Assembly (NCBI GenBank): GCA_009928785.1
Contig: SABY01000018.1
Location: 1 to 46,989 of the forward strand
Reading direction: 5' to 3'
DNA: 46,989 nucleotides
Origin: Clostridia bacterium
Lineage (GTDB): Bacteria; Bacteroidota; Bacteroidia; Bacteroidales; 4484-276
The position numbers were made by a program, and so were the translations under genes. Of this stretch, positions 15,561 through 24,305 are shown piece by piece. Position 1 is the first letter of the stretch; every line of letters starts with the position of its first letter. Under the pieces are notes generated by a model. That model saw nothing but the letters and a program-made list of their open reading frames with translations. It was not told the origin of the DNA and did not search any database.

Positions 15561-16385
15561 TTATTGGGATTTTAATGGCTGAACCGGGGTAATGGTGAGG
15601 CCGACATTGAAATAATGATCCGGTAGCACGGGATTTTGCAGCACGTGTGTTTTATATCTCAAAGGTGAATAAACAGCCGAGAGTGTGTTGCCGGCATGAT
15701 AAAGGTTTTGGTGAAGATGCTCAGGAAGTCCGTCGAGGATGCCGGCAAAAACATCAAAGCGCGGTGTTTCGGGATTGTGTGCATAATCGTGCCACACAAC
15801 AATGGTGCGGTCGTGCACCAGATGGGCAAAGACTTTTTGCGTATCATTTTTCACCATCTCATGATGATGATCGCCATCAATAAATATCAAATCATATTTC
15901 TGATTAAGACCTGCAAAATCGAAATCAGAAGTATTGCCACGCAGGTGTGTGACGTTGGGCAGGTGCTTAGAGAAAAACCCGATTAAGTTTATATAATCTT
16001 TATTCATTCCGGCGTGCCGCATCTGATCATCAGAAAGATTGAGGGTGGTGCAGTGTGTGGCATGAAGTGCCACGTTGGCCACACTTTCGCCACGCCAGGT
16101 ACCTATTTCAAAATATTTACATTCCTTAATATTAGCAGCCAGGTTTATCAAAAGGAAATGATCGGTAGGCAAAGACCCGCCGTCAAGGAAAGCAAAAACC
16201 GGAACATGGCCTGCCGTTGCGCCGGTGATATCGGCAAGGTGCACCACCGGTAAGCCGCTGGCCAGTTGGTAGCGTTTATCGACATAGCGCCGCCAGTTGT
16301 CGTCGGTATCGATGACGTGGTTGAGCAATGAGGGCTGGCGTACCAGCAACCGGATGGCCTTGAATAGTTTCGCGGCTTTTGACAT
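15561..16385 (-). CDS. Class I SAM-dependent methyltransferase (Methyltransf_24-like)
   Basis: This 274-aa protein has a Rossmann methyltransferase core. Motif I is FEIGTWRGESV (about 94-104) and motif II/IV is YDLIFIDGDHHHEMV, in which a DGDH sequence typical of the Methyltransf_24 group follows beta4. The N-terminal 70 residues (helical, basic) and the C-terminal VVWHDYAHNPETPRFDVFAG are consistent with small-molecule or sugar methyltransferases rather than RNA enzymes. Substrate is unknown. It has its own -7 box at 16412-16419. Neighbours (GNAT-nitrilase, small membrane protein) give no pathway. Confidence 0.85.
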   Translation of the reverse strand: MSKAAKLFKAIRLLVRQPSLLNHVIDTDDNWRRYVDKRYQLASGLPVVHLADITGATAGHVPVFAFLDGGSLPTDHFLLINLAANIKECKYFEIGTWRGESVANVALHATHCTTLNLSDDQMRHAGMNKDYINLIGFFSKHLPNVTHLRGNTSDFDFAGLNQKYDLIFIDGDHHHEMVKNDTQKVFAHLVHDRTIVVWHDYAHNPETPRFDVFAGILDGLPEHLHQNLYHAGNTLSAVYSPLRYKTHVLQNPVLPDHYFNVGLTITPVQPLKSQ

Positions 16386-16411
16386 AATGATTTCAACTTA
16401 ATTTCTGTCCG

Positions 16412-16419
16412 CAAAAGTA
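16412..16419 (-). promoter_or_regulatory. -7 box of the methyltransferase gene
   Basis: TACTTTTG (then C) on the minus strand, a perfect TAnnTTTG match. The predicted leader is about 20 nt to ATG 16385. Confidence 0.5.
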
Positions 16420-16445
16420 TCTGATTTTTTTAGCAAAGGCTTGTG

Positions 16446-16649
16446 TTATCGCTTCTGCGTAAAGGCAAGTAGCAGGATGCCGCCAATGAGCAGCACTATG
16501 CTTACCGTGATGGGTAGCCAACTGATGGTGCTGATAACGATTTCGTTGCCGAAAATATTCAGGCTTTGCGATTTGTTCATCGCCTGAATGCCAAAGACAA
16601 GCGTGCCGATGATGCCAAGAATTACAACGACGATTCCTAATGTTTTCAT
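16446..16649 (-). CDS. Small two-helix membrane protein
   Basis: This 67-aa protein consists of two hydrophobic helices (about 4-23 and 43-63) joined by a polar loop, ending in a basic tail (FTQKR). It resembles the small DUF3185-type membrane proteins in layout, though I cannot confirm the family. It has a perfect -7 box (16676-16683) and the shared leader AAACATT immediately before ATG. Both features argue that it is a real, separately transcribed gene. Function is unknown. Confidence 0.75.
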   Translation of the reverse strand: MKTLGIVVVILGIIGTLVFGIQAMNKSQSLNIFGNEIVISTISWLPITVSIVLLIGGILLLAFTQKR

Positions 16650-16675
16650 AATGTTTGTTGTTTTGATTTTCTCAC

Positions 16676-16683
16676 CAAAAATA
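16676..16683 (-). promoter_or_regulatory. -7 box of the small membrane protein gene
   Basis: TATTTTTG on the minus strand matches TAnnTTTG. The predicted leader is about 20 nt to ATG 16649. Confidence 0.45.
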
Positions 16684-16741
16684 CCCTATTTTCTTTAAAC
16701 AAAAAAATAGCAAAGTTGATAATGCAGATGGCTATTTATTT

Positions 16742-18748
16742 TTAGAAATCGTAATAATAATCGTATGAGATAATATGTGGCTTTGAAGCTTCAAACGATT
16801 GGAACTCACCGCGTGGACGGGAATTGGTTTTGGCCATAAAAGCATTTCCATCAGCGGGATTGGGAAACCAGGTGAACTTTATTTCAAGAGTTTGGAATAC
16901 CAGGTTTTCGTTTTTAATAAGAATACCCGTTCCGATGCCTGAATAAAGTTGGTTGTTGTAAATGGGCCGATCGGCAGGCCCCACCAGACTTGCCTCCCAG
17001 AAAAGCACCATTGCAAACTGAAATCCATAAATCTTCCAGGGCGTGTAAGTAACCATACCTGTGTTGATACTGAGTTGCTGGTTGCCGTCAAATTTATACA
17101 AATCCAACCCGCTCATCTGGTTGATGTTTTGAACGTACATCTTTTCGTTAGGGTAGCGGTTGAGCCCAATAGAATAATACGAGCGGAACTGAAAACGCGT
17201 CTTGTATTTTTCGGTGAAATTGAAAAGGTTGCTGAAATAGTGCGTGCTGAAATTGAAAAGCCCTTGTTTCAACTGGTGTTCGTCAACAAATGTCCCGGCC
17301 TCGGCCAGCATGTAGAGATAGCCAAAATTTTTAAGATAGTTGCCAGCCGAAACAGAGATGCCGCCATACGGACGGTTAAAAAACTCGGCCAGTTCGTAAC
17401 CGGCCGTAAGCGTAAGGTTAAATCCGTAGGGAATATCTTCGGTGATGCCAAAGCCATAGATGTATTTACTTTGGTAATAATTGTTGCGAACAAACGAAAT
17501 GGAACCCAGGAAATCGGCGCGGTGCTGATAGCGGATGTTGGTATCCACACGGGTAATCGGCCGGTCGTAATAATGCAAATGTTCGTACCGGGTAGCCAGA
17601 ACCAGATATTCGGAGTTTTCGTCGGGATTAGGCTGCGTTGCATAAGAGTACCCGGCTACGCCCTCTAACTCCACATAATGGATTTGATAAAGTTTGCTTG
17701 TATCGATACTGGCTGCCGGCGGATAATTATATACACTGTCGAGCTTGTAGTATTTATTTTCGGCTTTGGCCAGCCCTCCCCAGCTCGATTGTATGGGCAG
17801 GTAATTCCGGGTGGCTTGCAGCTTCTGGAGCTGCGTGTTGTCGTTGCGCTCTAAAGTGGCTTCTGCCGCTATAAATGATCCGCCAATATTGGGAACTTCA
17901 TAATCGAACTTACTATAGCGAATGTAGGGCGAGGTGACTGGCATCAGCGTAACCGTGTTACTAAAATAATGTCCCCAGCCCAGGAAGTTCACTGTGTATA
18001 ATTCTACATCATATTTGTCGATTCCTGCCGATTGAAATTTTGCACCGAATGGATAAATATCTTTTACGATTACCACCACATCCACCGAGTCGGTTCCGGC
18101 CACGCTATCCGTCACCCTGATGCGCGCATCATTGAGCGAACGTAAATCGCGCAGCAGTCGCTCACTGTTGGTCATCCGGAAAGGTTCTATCCGGTCGCCT
18201 TCTTTAAAAAGCAGATTCTGACGGATCACGTAGTCTTTGGTTGGCGGATAGGTGTTGTTGAGCCATCTGAAAAACTTCGATTCCGTATCGAAAGCAGTAT
18301 CGTTCACCGTGGGGCCAACAGCATCCAGCACTTTGTAACGAATGTGGCGGATTATCTTGCCTTGGTAAGGCTCAAACCGCTTTTCGGGTTTCTCAATGGC
18401 GGTGCTATCGCTGTCAGGTTTTTTTTTGCGATTTGTAAAAGTTGCCGAATACAATTCCCGCATAAGGCGGCTGTCTTCGGTTTTCTTTTTTAGCTTTTGG
18501 CGAAGCTGATAAGTTTTTAGTTCGTCATTTTGCCGAATTACCGAATCCTCAAAAATCAGTGTGGTATCGTTTGGAAAAAAATAGGTGCTGTCGTAAATTT
18601 TTATTTGGGTTCCTTTTTCAAAAAAAATCGTATCGGTTACTTCTACTTTTACATCATGCTGCTGGGCATGTAGCGTGGAAAATATGAATAAAAACAACAT
18701 CAGCAGGAGCAGCGGGGCAGTAGGTTTTAAGTGGGCTGAAAAGATCAT
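16742..18748 (-). CDS. Omp85/BamA-TamA-like outer-membrane protein
   Basis: This predicted outer-membrane beta-barrel protein has N-terminal POTRA-like sequence. From ATG 18748 it is 668 aa, with a signal peptide (MIFSAHLK...STLHAQ). After about 100 variable residues comes a POTRA-type segment (YVIRQNLLFKEGDRIEPFRMTNSERLLRDLRSLNDARIRV...VVVIVKD). About 400 residues of amphipathic, aromatic-rich strands follow, ending in the barrel signature ...YDYYYDF with terminal Phe. It has fewer POTRA units than BamA, so a TamA-like or ShlB-like role in protein export or insertion is more likely than being the essential BamA. The frame continues to 18862, but the -7 box at 18809-18816 and the signal peptide both support 18748. 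Confidence 0.85.
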   Translation of the reverse strand: MIFSAHLKPTAPLLLLMLFLFIFSTLHAQQHDVKVEVTDTIFFEKGTQIKIYDSTYFFPNDTTLIFEDSVIRQNDELKTYQLRQKLKKKTEDSRLMRELYSATFTNRKKKPDSDSTAIEKPEKRFEPYQGKIIRHIRYKVLDAVGPTVNDTAFDTESKFFRWLNNTYPPTKDYVIRQNLLFKEGDRIEPFRMTNSERLLRDLRSLNDARIRVTDSVAGTDSVDVVVIVKDIYPFGAKFQSAGIDKYDVELYTVNFLGWGHYFSNTVTLMPVTSPYIRYSKFDYEVPNIGGSFIAAEATLERNDNTQLQKLQATRNYLPIQSSWGGLAKAENKYYKLDSVYNYPPAASIDTSKLYQIHYVELEGVAGYSYATQPNPDENSEYLVLATRYEHLHYYDRPITRVDTNIRYQHRADFLGSISFVRNNYYQSKYIYGFGITEDIPYGFNLTLTAGYELAEFFNRPYGGISVSAGNYLKNFGYLYMLAEAGTFVDEHQLKQGLFNFSTHYFSNLFNFTEKYKTRFQFRSYYSIGLNRYPNEKMYVQNINQMSGLDLYKFDGNQQLSINTGMVTYTPWKIYGFQFAMVLFWEASLVGPADRPIYNNQLYSGIGTGILIKNENLVFQTLEIKFTWFPNPADGNAFMAKTNSRPRGEFQSFEASKPHIISYDYYYDF

Positions 18749-18808
18749 GTTGTTTTTTGAAAATAACTTTGCGTAAAAATAGAAAAATCTGCTGCATCGA
18801 CATCGGGA

Positions 18809-18816
18809 CAAAGATA
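18809..18816 (-). promoter_or_regulatory. -7 box of the Omp85-like gene
   Basis: TATCTTTG on the minus strand, a perfect consensus match. The predicted leader is about 54 nt. It sits only 15 bp from the oppositely directed box at 18832-18839. Confidence 0.5.
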
Positions 18817-18831
18817 AAAGATGTTTTGCGT

Positions 18832-18839
18832 TATCTTCG
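18832..18839 (+). promoter_or_regulatory. Candidate -7 box (TTCG variant) for the nuclease-fold gene
   Basis: TATCTTCG followed by C differs from TATCTTTG at one base. The same variant precedes the S9 peptidase gene at 30871. The predicted leader is about 23 nt to ATG 18869. Confidence 0.4.
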
Positions 18840-18868
18840 CCCCCTGTTTTTATTACAACCAATGCCGA

Positions 18869-20743
18869 ATGAAAAAGTTAATGCTGCTGTTTTTTCTAAA
18901 ATTACTTTGCCTGACAGCTTTCGCTGATACGCTCACGCTGATGCACTATAACCTGCTCAACTACGGCAACTTTACTGATTATTGTACTTTTTACAACAAT
19001 CCGCCCGAAGCCAAAACTGCCCATCTCAAAACCATTATCGATTATTATCCGCCCGATATACTTACCGTTAACGAAATGAGCACCAATGTTTTTTATCAAA
19101 ATAAAATTTTGACGGAAGCACTTAATGTTTCGGGACGCACTGGCTATGCGCGCGCCGAAGCCACCAATCTGGCCGGCAGCGACATCATCAACATGCTTTA
19201 TTACCGAGCCGACAAGCTGGGGCTGGAGCGGCAGGAAGTCATCGCCACCACCCCACGCGATATCAATGTCTATCGGCTTTTTCATCGTCCGGTGGCACCC
19301 GCCGGCGATACCCTATTTCTTTGGGTCATCACGGCGCACCTCAAGGCTGGCAGCTCCGGCGCCGACAAGCAGCAGCGTGGCCAGATGGCACAGGCGGTGG
19401 TAGATTTTATTACTGAAAATAATATCACCGAACCTTGTTTGCTCACCGGCGACCTGAATTTGCAAAACGCTATGGAGCCGGCCTGGCAACTGCTGGCAGC
19501 ATCCGCTAATGCTTCTGCACCGTTCACCGATCCTACAGGCCTGGAAGGCTATTGGCACAGCAATGCGGATTTTGCTTCGGTGCATACCCAGTCCACCCAC
19601 ATCACCAGCAACGGATGTGCGGCGGGTGGCGGTATCGACGATCGTTTCGATTTTGTTTTGGTAAATTCTGCAATGCTTCAGCCCGATGCTTCGGTGGCCT
19701 ATATCAACGATAGCTACACAATTGGCGGCCAGGACGGGCAGCGATTCAACGGTTCAGTACTCGATCCGCCCAACTACTCTGCGCCACAAGCCGTGCTCCA
19801 GGCCATTTATCAACTCTCCGACCACCTTCCGATAATGGTAAAACTGATAATTGAAAACCCCGAAGCGCCTTTGCCGGAATCCTGGAGTTTCACCCTCACT
19901 TCGCGCGTTCATCAGGTGTTGGTACCGCTGGCGTGTCAGCCTTCGTTGCTCGGCCAGCCTTTGTCAGTTGGTAGTTTCATTGGTGCTTTCTTTTTGGATG
20001 ATGGCAACGAACGTTGCGCCGGCTACAAACTGTGGAACGGAGCCGGAAATGTATTGTTGAAGCTCTATGGTGATAATCCTGCTACACCTATCAAAGAAGG
20101 CTTTTCGGCAGGCGAGCCGCTACTGTTCAAAGTACTCAACATGCCGCTGATGGATGAATATTATGCTTCCGCAGATTTTAACGAGGCATATCCTGTTGCC
20201 GGTGGTGTGTTTGTGGTGGGTGGCTCTTCGGCGCTCACCCGTCTGCAGGCCGACTATCTGCAAAGTTTTCCGCTGACAGTGGAAGCGGGTTGGTCGGCGA
20301 TTTCTTCTTTTCTACAACCTATTTATCCCGCAGCATCTTCTCTTTTTGGCAGCAGCCTGCAATACATTATTTATTACGCTCACAGCACCTCCGTCTATTG
20401 CCCGCAGGCCGGGCTTATCGAAGCGCCGATTTGGGAAGCAGGGGCACCTTATCTTATAAAAAGCAGTGCCGGTTTCACGATCGATTTCGATGGTTTGCCG
20501 CTTAGTGATAAAACTATAATTCTGAATGATGGCTGGAATTTGGTGCCGGTGCCTGTTGCGCGCTATGTGGGGGTGGAAGAGCTTTTGGATGAGCTTGGTA
20601 ATAATTTGGTAGCGATAAAAGAAGTAGCCGGCAACAAAGTGTTCTGGCCAGAGCGGGCGGTTTCGTCACTCGATTTGCTCACCCCCGGAAAGGCATATTT
20701 TATTAAAGTAAATCAAGCGGATGTTTTGATTTTTCAGGAGTGA
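18869..20743 (+). CDS. Secreted endonuclease/exonuclease/phosphatase-fold protein with duplicated C-terminal module
   Basis: This 624-aa exported protein has a signal peptide (MKKLMLLFFLKLLCLTAFA). An endonuclease/exonuclease/phosphatase domain follows to about residue 330 (LMHYNLLNYGN, VNEMS, WVITAHLKAGSS, CLLTGDLNLQ, DDRFDFVLVN, LSDHLPIMVKL), so the metal/His residues of the fold are present. The remaining about 290 residues are not nuclease. They begin with ESWSFTLTSRVHQVLVPL and end with two related modules at 474-554 and 555-624, each opening with GW(S/N) and closing with a W/Y-P then G-x-x-Y-(L/F)-IK motif. Similar tails occur on secreted Bacteroidota proteins, presumably for surface display or binding. 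I see no standard type IX sorting tail. Substrate (DNA, phosphodiester or sphingolipid) is not determinable. Confidence 0.85.
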   Translation: MKKLMLLFFLKLLCLTAFADTLTLMHYNLLNYGNFTDYCTFYNNPPEAKTAHLKTIIDYYPPDILTVNEMSTNVFYQNKILTEALNVSGRTGYARAEATNLAGSDIINMLYYRADKLGLERQEVIATTPRDINVYRLFHRPVAPAGDTLFLWVITAHLKAGSSGADKQQRGQMAQAVVDFITENNITEPCLLTGDLNLQNAMEPAWQLLAASANASAPFTDPTGLEGYWHSNADFASVHTQSTHITSNGCAAGGGIDDRFDFVLVNSAMLQPDASVAYINDSYTIGGQDGQRFNGSVLDPPNYSAPQAVLQAIYQLSDHLPIMVKLIIENPEAPLPESWSFTLTSRVHQVLVPLACQPSLLGQPLSVGSFIGAFFLDDGNERCAGYKLWNGAGNVLLKLYGDNPATPIKEGFSAGEPLLFKVLNMPLMDEYYASADFNEAYPVAGGVFVVGGSSALTRLQADYLQSFPLTVEAGWSAISSFLQPIYPAASSLFGSSLQYIIYYAHSTSVYCPQAGLIEAPIWEAGAPYLIKSSAGFTIDFDGLPLSDKTIILNDGWNLVPVPVARYVGVEELLDELGNNLVAIKEVAGNKVFWPERAVSSLDLLTPGKAYFIKVNQADVLIFQE

Positions 20744-20768
20744 TTTTTATGTTTTTTTGTAACCTGCC

Positions 20769-20837
20769 GGTCACTAACCCCGGCCTAAAGGCCGGGGATA
20801 AACAAAAAAAATTTCAGTGGGCTTTAGCCCAAATCAA
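20769..20837. repeat. REP-like palindromic repeat, copy B
   Basis: Palindromes at 20778-20797 (CCCCGGCC, TAAA, GGCCGGGG) and 20819-20830 (GGGCTTTAGCCC) are joined by ATAA...TTTCAGTG. This has the same composition and orientation as copy A at 708-778. It lies between the nuclease-fold gene and the BNR gene, 44 bp before the latter's ATG. Confidence 0.75.
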
Positions 20838-20880
20838 TTATCGGGAAATAATGATTTGTTAACCAAAATAGATTTTTAAA

Positions 20881-23800
20881 ATGAAGCTTAAAATGAAGAA
20901 ATCAACACTGCTCCTCTTCACTCTTTTACTTGCTGTTGCTAATACTTTGCTTGCGCAAAAAGTACAGACCGACACCCTCTTCACCGACGGCACTTTTGCC
21001 GGCATCAATATGCGGTGCATCGGGCCGGCGTTTATGTCGGGGCGCATTGCCGACATCGCCATCCATCCCGCCAACAACAATATCTGGTATGTGGCAGTAG
21101 GTTCCGGCGGCGTATGGAAAACCACCAACGCCGGCACCACCTGGACGCCCATTTTCGATAAGCAGGATTCCTACTCCATTGGTTGCGTCACCATCGATGC
21201 AGGCAATCCCAATATCATCTGGGTGGGAACCGGCGAAAACGTTGGTGGCCGGCACGTAGGTTTTGGCGATGGAATTTATAAAAGTGAAGATGGTGGCAAA
21301 AGCTGGCAAAACAAAGGGCTGAAACTTTCGGAGCATATTTCAAAAATTATCGTTCATCCCAAAAATTCCAACATCGTTTATGTGGCAGCACAGGGTCCGC
21401 TGTGGTCGGCAGGCGGCGAGCGCGGTTTCTATCGCACCACCGATGGCGGCACTACCTGGAACAAAACCCTGGGCGATGATGCCTATACCGGTGTCACCGA
21501 TATCGCCCTCGACCCACGCAACCCCGACCGCATTTATGCCGCCACCTGGCAGCGTCATCGCACGGTGGCTTCGTTTATGGGTGGCGGCGACAAGTCGGGC
21601 ATCCATCGCTCTGAAGATTGTGGCCTCACCTGGACAAAACTTACAAGCGGCTTGCCTTCTACTGCCGTGGGTAAAATCGGCTTGGCGGTGTCGCCACAAA
21701 AACCTGACGTAATTTATGCAGCCATCGAGATGCAGCGCCGCAGCGGCGGCCTCTATCGCTCGGAGGACCGCGGCCAGTCGTGGCTTAAAATGTCGGACGC
21801 TGTAGCCATAGGCACCGGGCCGCATTATTATCAGGAACTCTACGCCAGCCCGCATGTTTTCGACAAAATCTACCTTATGGATGTCCGCATCCGCGTATCC
21901 GAGAATGGCGGCGCCACCTTCCGGCGCATGAAAGAAGAATCTAAACATTCCGACAACCATGCGCTGGCTTTCAGAGCCGACGACCCGGATTACCTGTTGG
22001 TGGGCACCGATGGCGGCCTTTACGAAAGTTATGATCACGACCTCACCTGGCGTTATTTTGGAAATCTGCCTGTGACGCAGTTTTACAAAATTGCGCTTGA
22101 CGATACCAAGCCGTTTTATAATATTTATGGCGGCACACAGGACAACAACACGCAGGGCGGCCCCTCGCGGACGGATAACAAACACGGCATTCGCAACGCC
22201 GACTGGTTTGTGGTGCTATATGCCGATGGCCATCAGCCTGCCACCGAGCCTGGCAATCCCGACATTGTGTATGCCAACTGGCAGGAGGGGAATCTTAACC
22301 GCATCGACCGCTCCACCGGTGAAGTAGTGTATATCCGGCCGCAGCCCGCCGAAGACGATCCCGTGGAGCGTTTCAATTGGGATGCCCCCATTCTGGTAAG
22401 CCCCCATTCGCCTACGCGACTTTATTTTGCTTCGCAGCGCGTGTGGCGCTCCGACGACCGCGGCGATAGTTGGCAGCCCATTTCGGCTGATCTCACCCAA
22501 GACACCGACCGCATGCAGTTGCCGCTGATGGAGCGCCGGCATGGGTTTGATGCCAACTGGGATTTTGTGGCCATGTCGGTTTACAGCACCATTACTTCGT
22601 TGGCCGAGTCGCCGGTGGAGGAGGGGCTGCTATACGCCGGCACCGACGACGGACTGGTTCAGGTGAGCGAGGATGGCGGCACAAACTGGCGGCGCATCGT
22701 CATCGACAAACTGCCTGGTGTGCCAAAATCTGCTTTTGTAAATGATATCAAAGCCGACCTTTTTGATGCATCAACGGTTTATGTGGCGCTCGACAATCAC
22801 AAAGCCGGCGACTTCAAACCCTATCTTTACAAAAGTACCGACCGCGGCAAAAGCTGGGTTTCCATTGTGGGTAACCTTCCAGAGCGGACACTGGTATGGC
22901 GCCTGGTGCAGGATTACCAGAAAAAAGATTTGCTCTTTGCAGCTACCGAGTTTGGAATTTATTTTACGTTGGACGGCGGTACAAAATGGATAAAGTTCTC
23001 TGGAGGAATGCCAACGATTGCTTTCCGCGATCTGGCCATACAACGCCGCGAAAACGATCTGGTTGCCGCTTCTTTTGGCCGTGGCATTTATATCCTCGAC
23101 GACTACAGTTTCCTGCGCAGTGTAACAGAAGATCAGCTTAAAGCTCCGGCATCACTTTTTGCGCCACGCAAAACCTGGCTATACGTAGAGCGTCCGGTAG
23201 TTAGTTTTGATGAGCGCGGCTCGCAGGGCGCCGACACTTATCAGGCGCCCAATCCGCCATTTGGCGCAGTGTTTACCTATTTTCTTCCTGAAACGTTGCA
23301 ATCGGCGGTGGAGGAACGAAGCAAGAATGAGAAGGAAATGAGCGGGCAGGATATTTCTTTCCCTGCCTGGGATACGCTCGATGCAGAACGGCGCGAGTCA
23401 AAGCCGGAGCTGATAATGGAAATTAGTGATGTCGATGGGCAACTGGTGAGCCAGATAAAGTGTGAGGCAGGCAGTGGTTTTCATCAGGTGGCCTGGGATC
23501 TGGTGCAGCCGTTTCCCGAAGCCGCGGATATTGACAAAAACCTTGAAAACTGGCTACCTGGCGGAATGTACGTTACGCCAGGCACTTATACAGCGGTTCT
23601 CACGCTTCAGCAAAACGGTGAGAAAAAAACTCTGACGGAACCGGTAAACTTTGAAGTAGAGAAGCTATACAAGGGTGCGTTGCCTGGCGTGGAAGCCGCT
23701 ACTGCTGCTGGTTTTGCGCTTGAGCTTAATGAGGCCATTCGGGCACTTACGGCGCTACGCCCTGCCTTGGACGAAGCGGTGAAAAAAACCGAAGCCATGC

Positions 23801-24162
23801 AACATATATTAAAAAATCTAAAATCATATCCGGAAACTTTGTTTACCGATTTGAATCAGCTTCGGCAGGAACTTTATGCCCTCGACAAACAAATTAATGG
23901 ACACGCTATACGCCGCGAAATGGATGTGAAAGATCAGCCCACGCTGCTCGACCGACTCAACGATGCCCGCATGGCAACCGGCAATACCTACGGACCCACG
24001 GCCACGCAGCGCAAGAGCCTCGAAATAGCCAACAGTCAATACCAACAAGTGAAAGCACAACTGGAAGACATCCGGCAAAACCGCGTCCCGCAGCTCGAAG
24101 CGCAGCTTACGGCAGCAGGCGCTCCCTGGATGCGTGGCCAGCCACTGCCAGAGTGGAAGTAG
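20881..24162 (+). CDS. Large exported BNR/Asp-box beta-propeller (sortilin-like) protein
   Basis: This 1093-aa protein has a signal peptide (KKSTLLLFTLLLAVANTLLA) and a VPS10/sialidase-like propeller spanning roughly residues 30-760. I count about ten Asp-box type motifs (for example TTNAGTTW, SEDGGKSW, TTDGGTTW, SEDCGLTW, SEDRGQSW, SDDRGDSW, SEDGGTNW, STDRGKSW). The C-terminal about 300 residues hold a beta-rich segment and then a helical region with many Gln/Leu/Arg (LNQLRQELYALDKQ...QVKAQLEDIRQN). Databases usually call such proteins glycosyl hydrolase-like, but no catalytic residue can be assigned. A binding or processing role at the cell surface is as likely. ATG 20893 (MKKST) is an equally plausible start. 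It is monocistronic. Confidence 0.88.
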   Translation: MKLKMKKSTLLLFTLLLAVANTLLAQKVQTDTLFTDGTFAGINMRCIGPAFMSGRIADIAIHPANNNIWYVAVGSGGVWKTTNAGTTWTPIFDKQDSYSIGCVTIDAGNPNIIWVGTGENVGGRHVGFGDGIYKSEDGGKSWQNKGLKLSEHISKIIVHPKNSNIVYVAAQGPLWSAGGERGFYRTTDGGTTWNKTLGDDAYTGVTDIALDPRNPDRIYAATWQRHRTVASFMGGGDKSGIHRSEDCGLTWTKLTSGLPSTAVGKIGLAVSPQKPDVIYAAIEMQRRSGGLYRSEDRGQSWLKMSDAVAIGTGPHYYQELYASPHVFDKIYLMDVRIRVSENGGATFRRMKEESKHSDNHALAFRADDPDYLLVGTDGGLYESYDHDLTWRYFGNLPVTQFYKIALDDTKPFYNIYGGTQDNNTQGGPSRTDNKHGIRNADWFVVLYADGHQPATEPGNPDIVYANWQEGNLNRIDRSTGEVVYIRPQPAEDDPVERFNWDAPILVSPHSPTRLYFASQRVWRSDDRGDSWQPISADLTQDTDRMQLPLMERRHGFDANWDFVAMSVYSTITSLAESPVEEGLLYAGTDDGLVQVSEDGGTNWRRIVIDKLPGVPKSAFVNDIKADLFDASTVYVALDNHKAGDFKPYLYKSTDRGKSWVSIVGNLPERTLVWRLVQDYQKKDLLFAATEFGIYFTLDGGTKWIKFSGGMPTIAFRDLAIQRRENDLVAASFGRGIYILDDYSFLRSVTEDQLKAPASLFAPRKTWLYVERPVVSFDERGSQGADTYQAPNPPFGAVFTYFLPETLQSAVEERSKNEKEMSGQDISFPAWDTLDAERRESKPELIMEISDVDGQLVSQIKCEAGSGFHQVAWDLVQPFPEAADIDKNLENWLPGGMYVTPGTYTAVLTLQQNGEKKTLTEPVNFEVEKLYKGALPGVEAATAAGFALELNEAIRALTALRPALDEAVKKTEAMQHILKNLKSYPETLFTDLNQLRQELYALDKQINGHAIRREMDVKDQPTLLDRLNDARMATGNTYGPTATQRKSLEIANSQYQQVKAQLEDIRQNRVPQLEAQLTAAGAPWMRGQPLPEWK

Positions 24163-24305
24163 GGTTGCAGCAGAATAACCACTTCAAGATTCAAGATTTG
24201 GAATTCGGAGTTCTTTTTTCAACTTTCTTACTATAACAACTCTTGTTCCAGCAGCTTGTTAATGACTTTAGAATATCTTTATAATCTATTCTCATTAGCA
24301 AAACC

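Noticed and set aside
18749..18862. 38-codon extension of the Omp85-like gene
   Set aside because: It overlaps the divergent promoter boxes and precedes a clear signal peptide.
20881..24162. Sialidase or glycoside hydrolase assignment for the BNR protein
   Set aside because: Only Asp-box propeller motifs are visible; no sialidase FRIP motif or catalytic residues could be identified.
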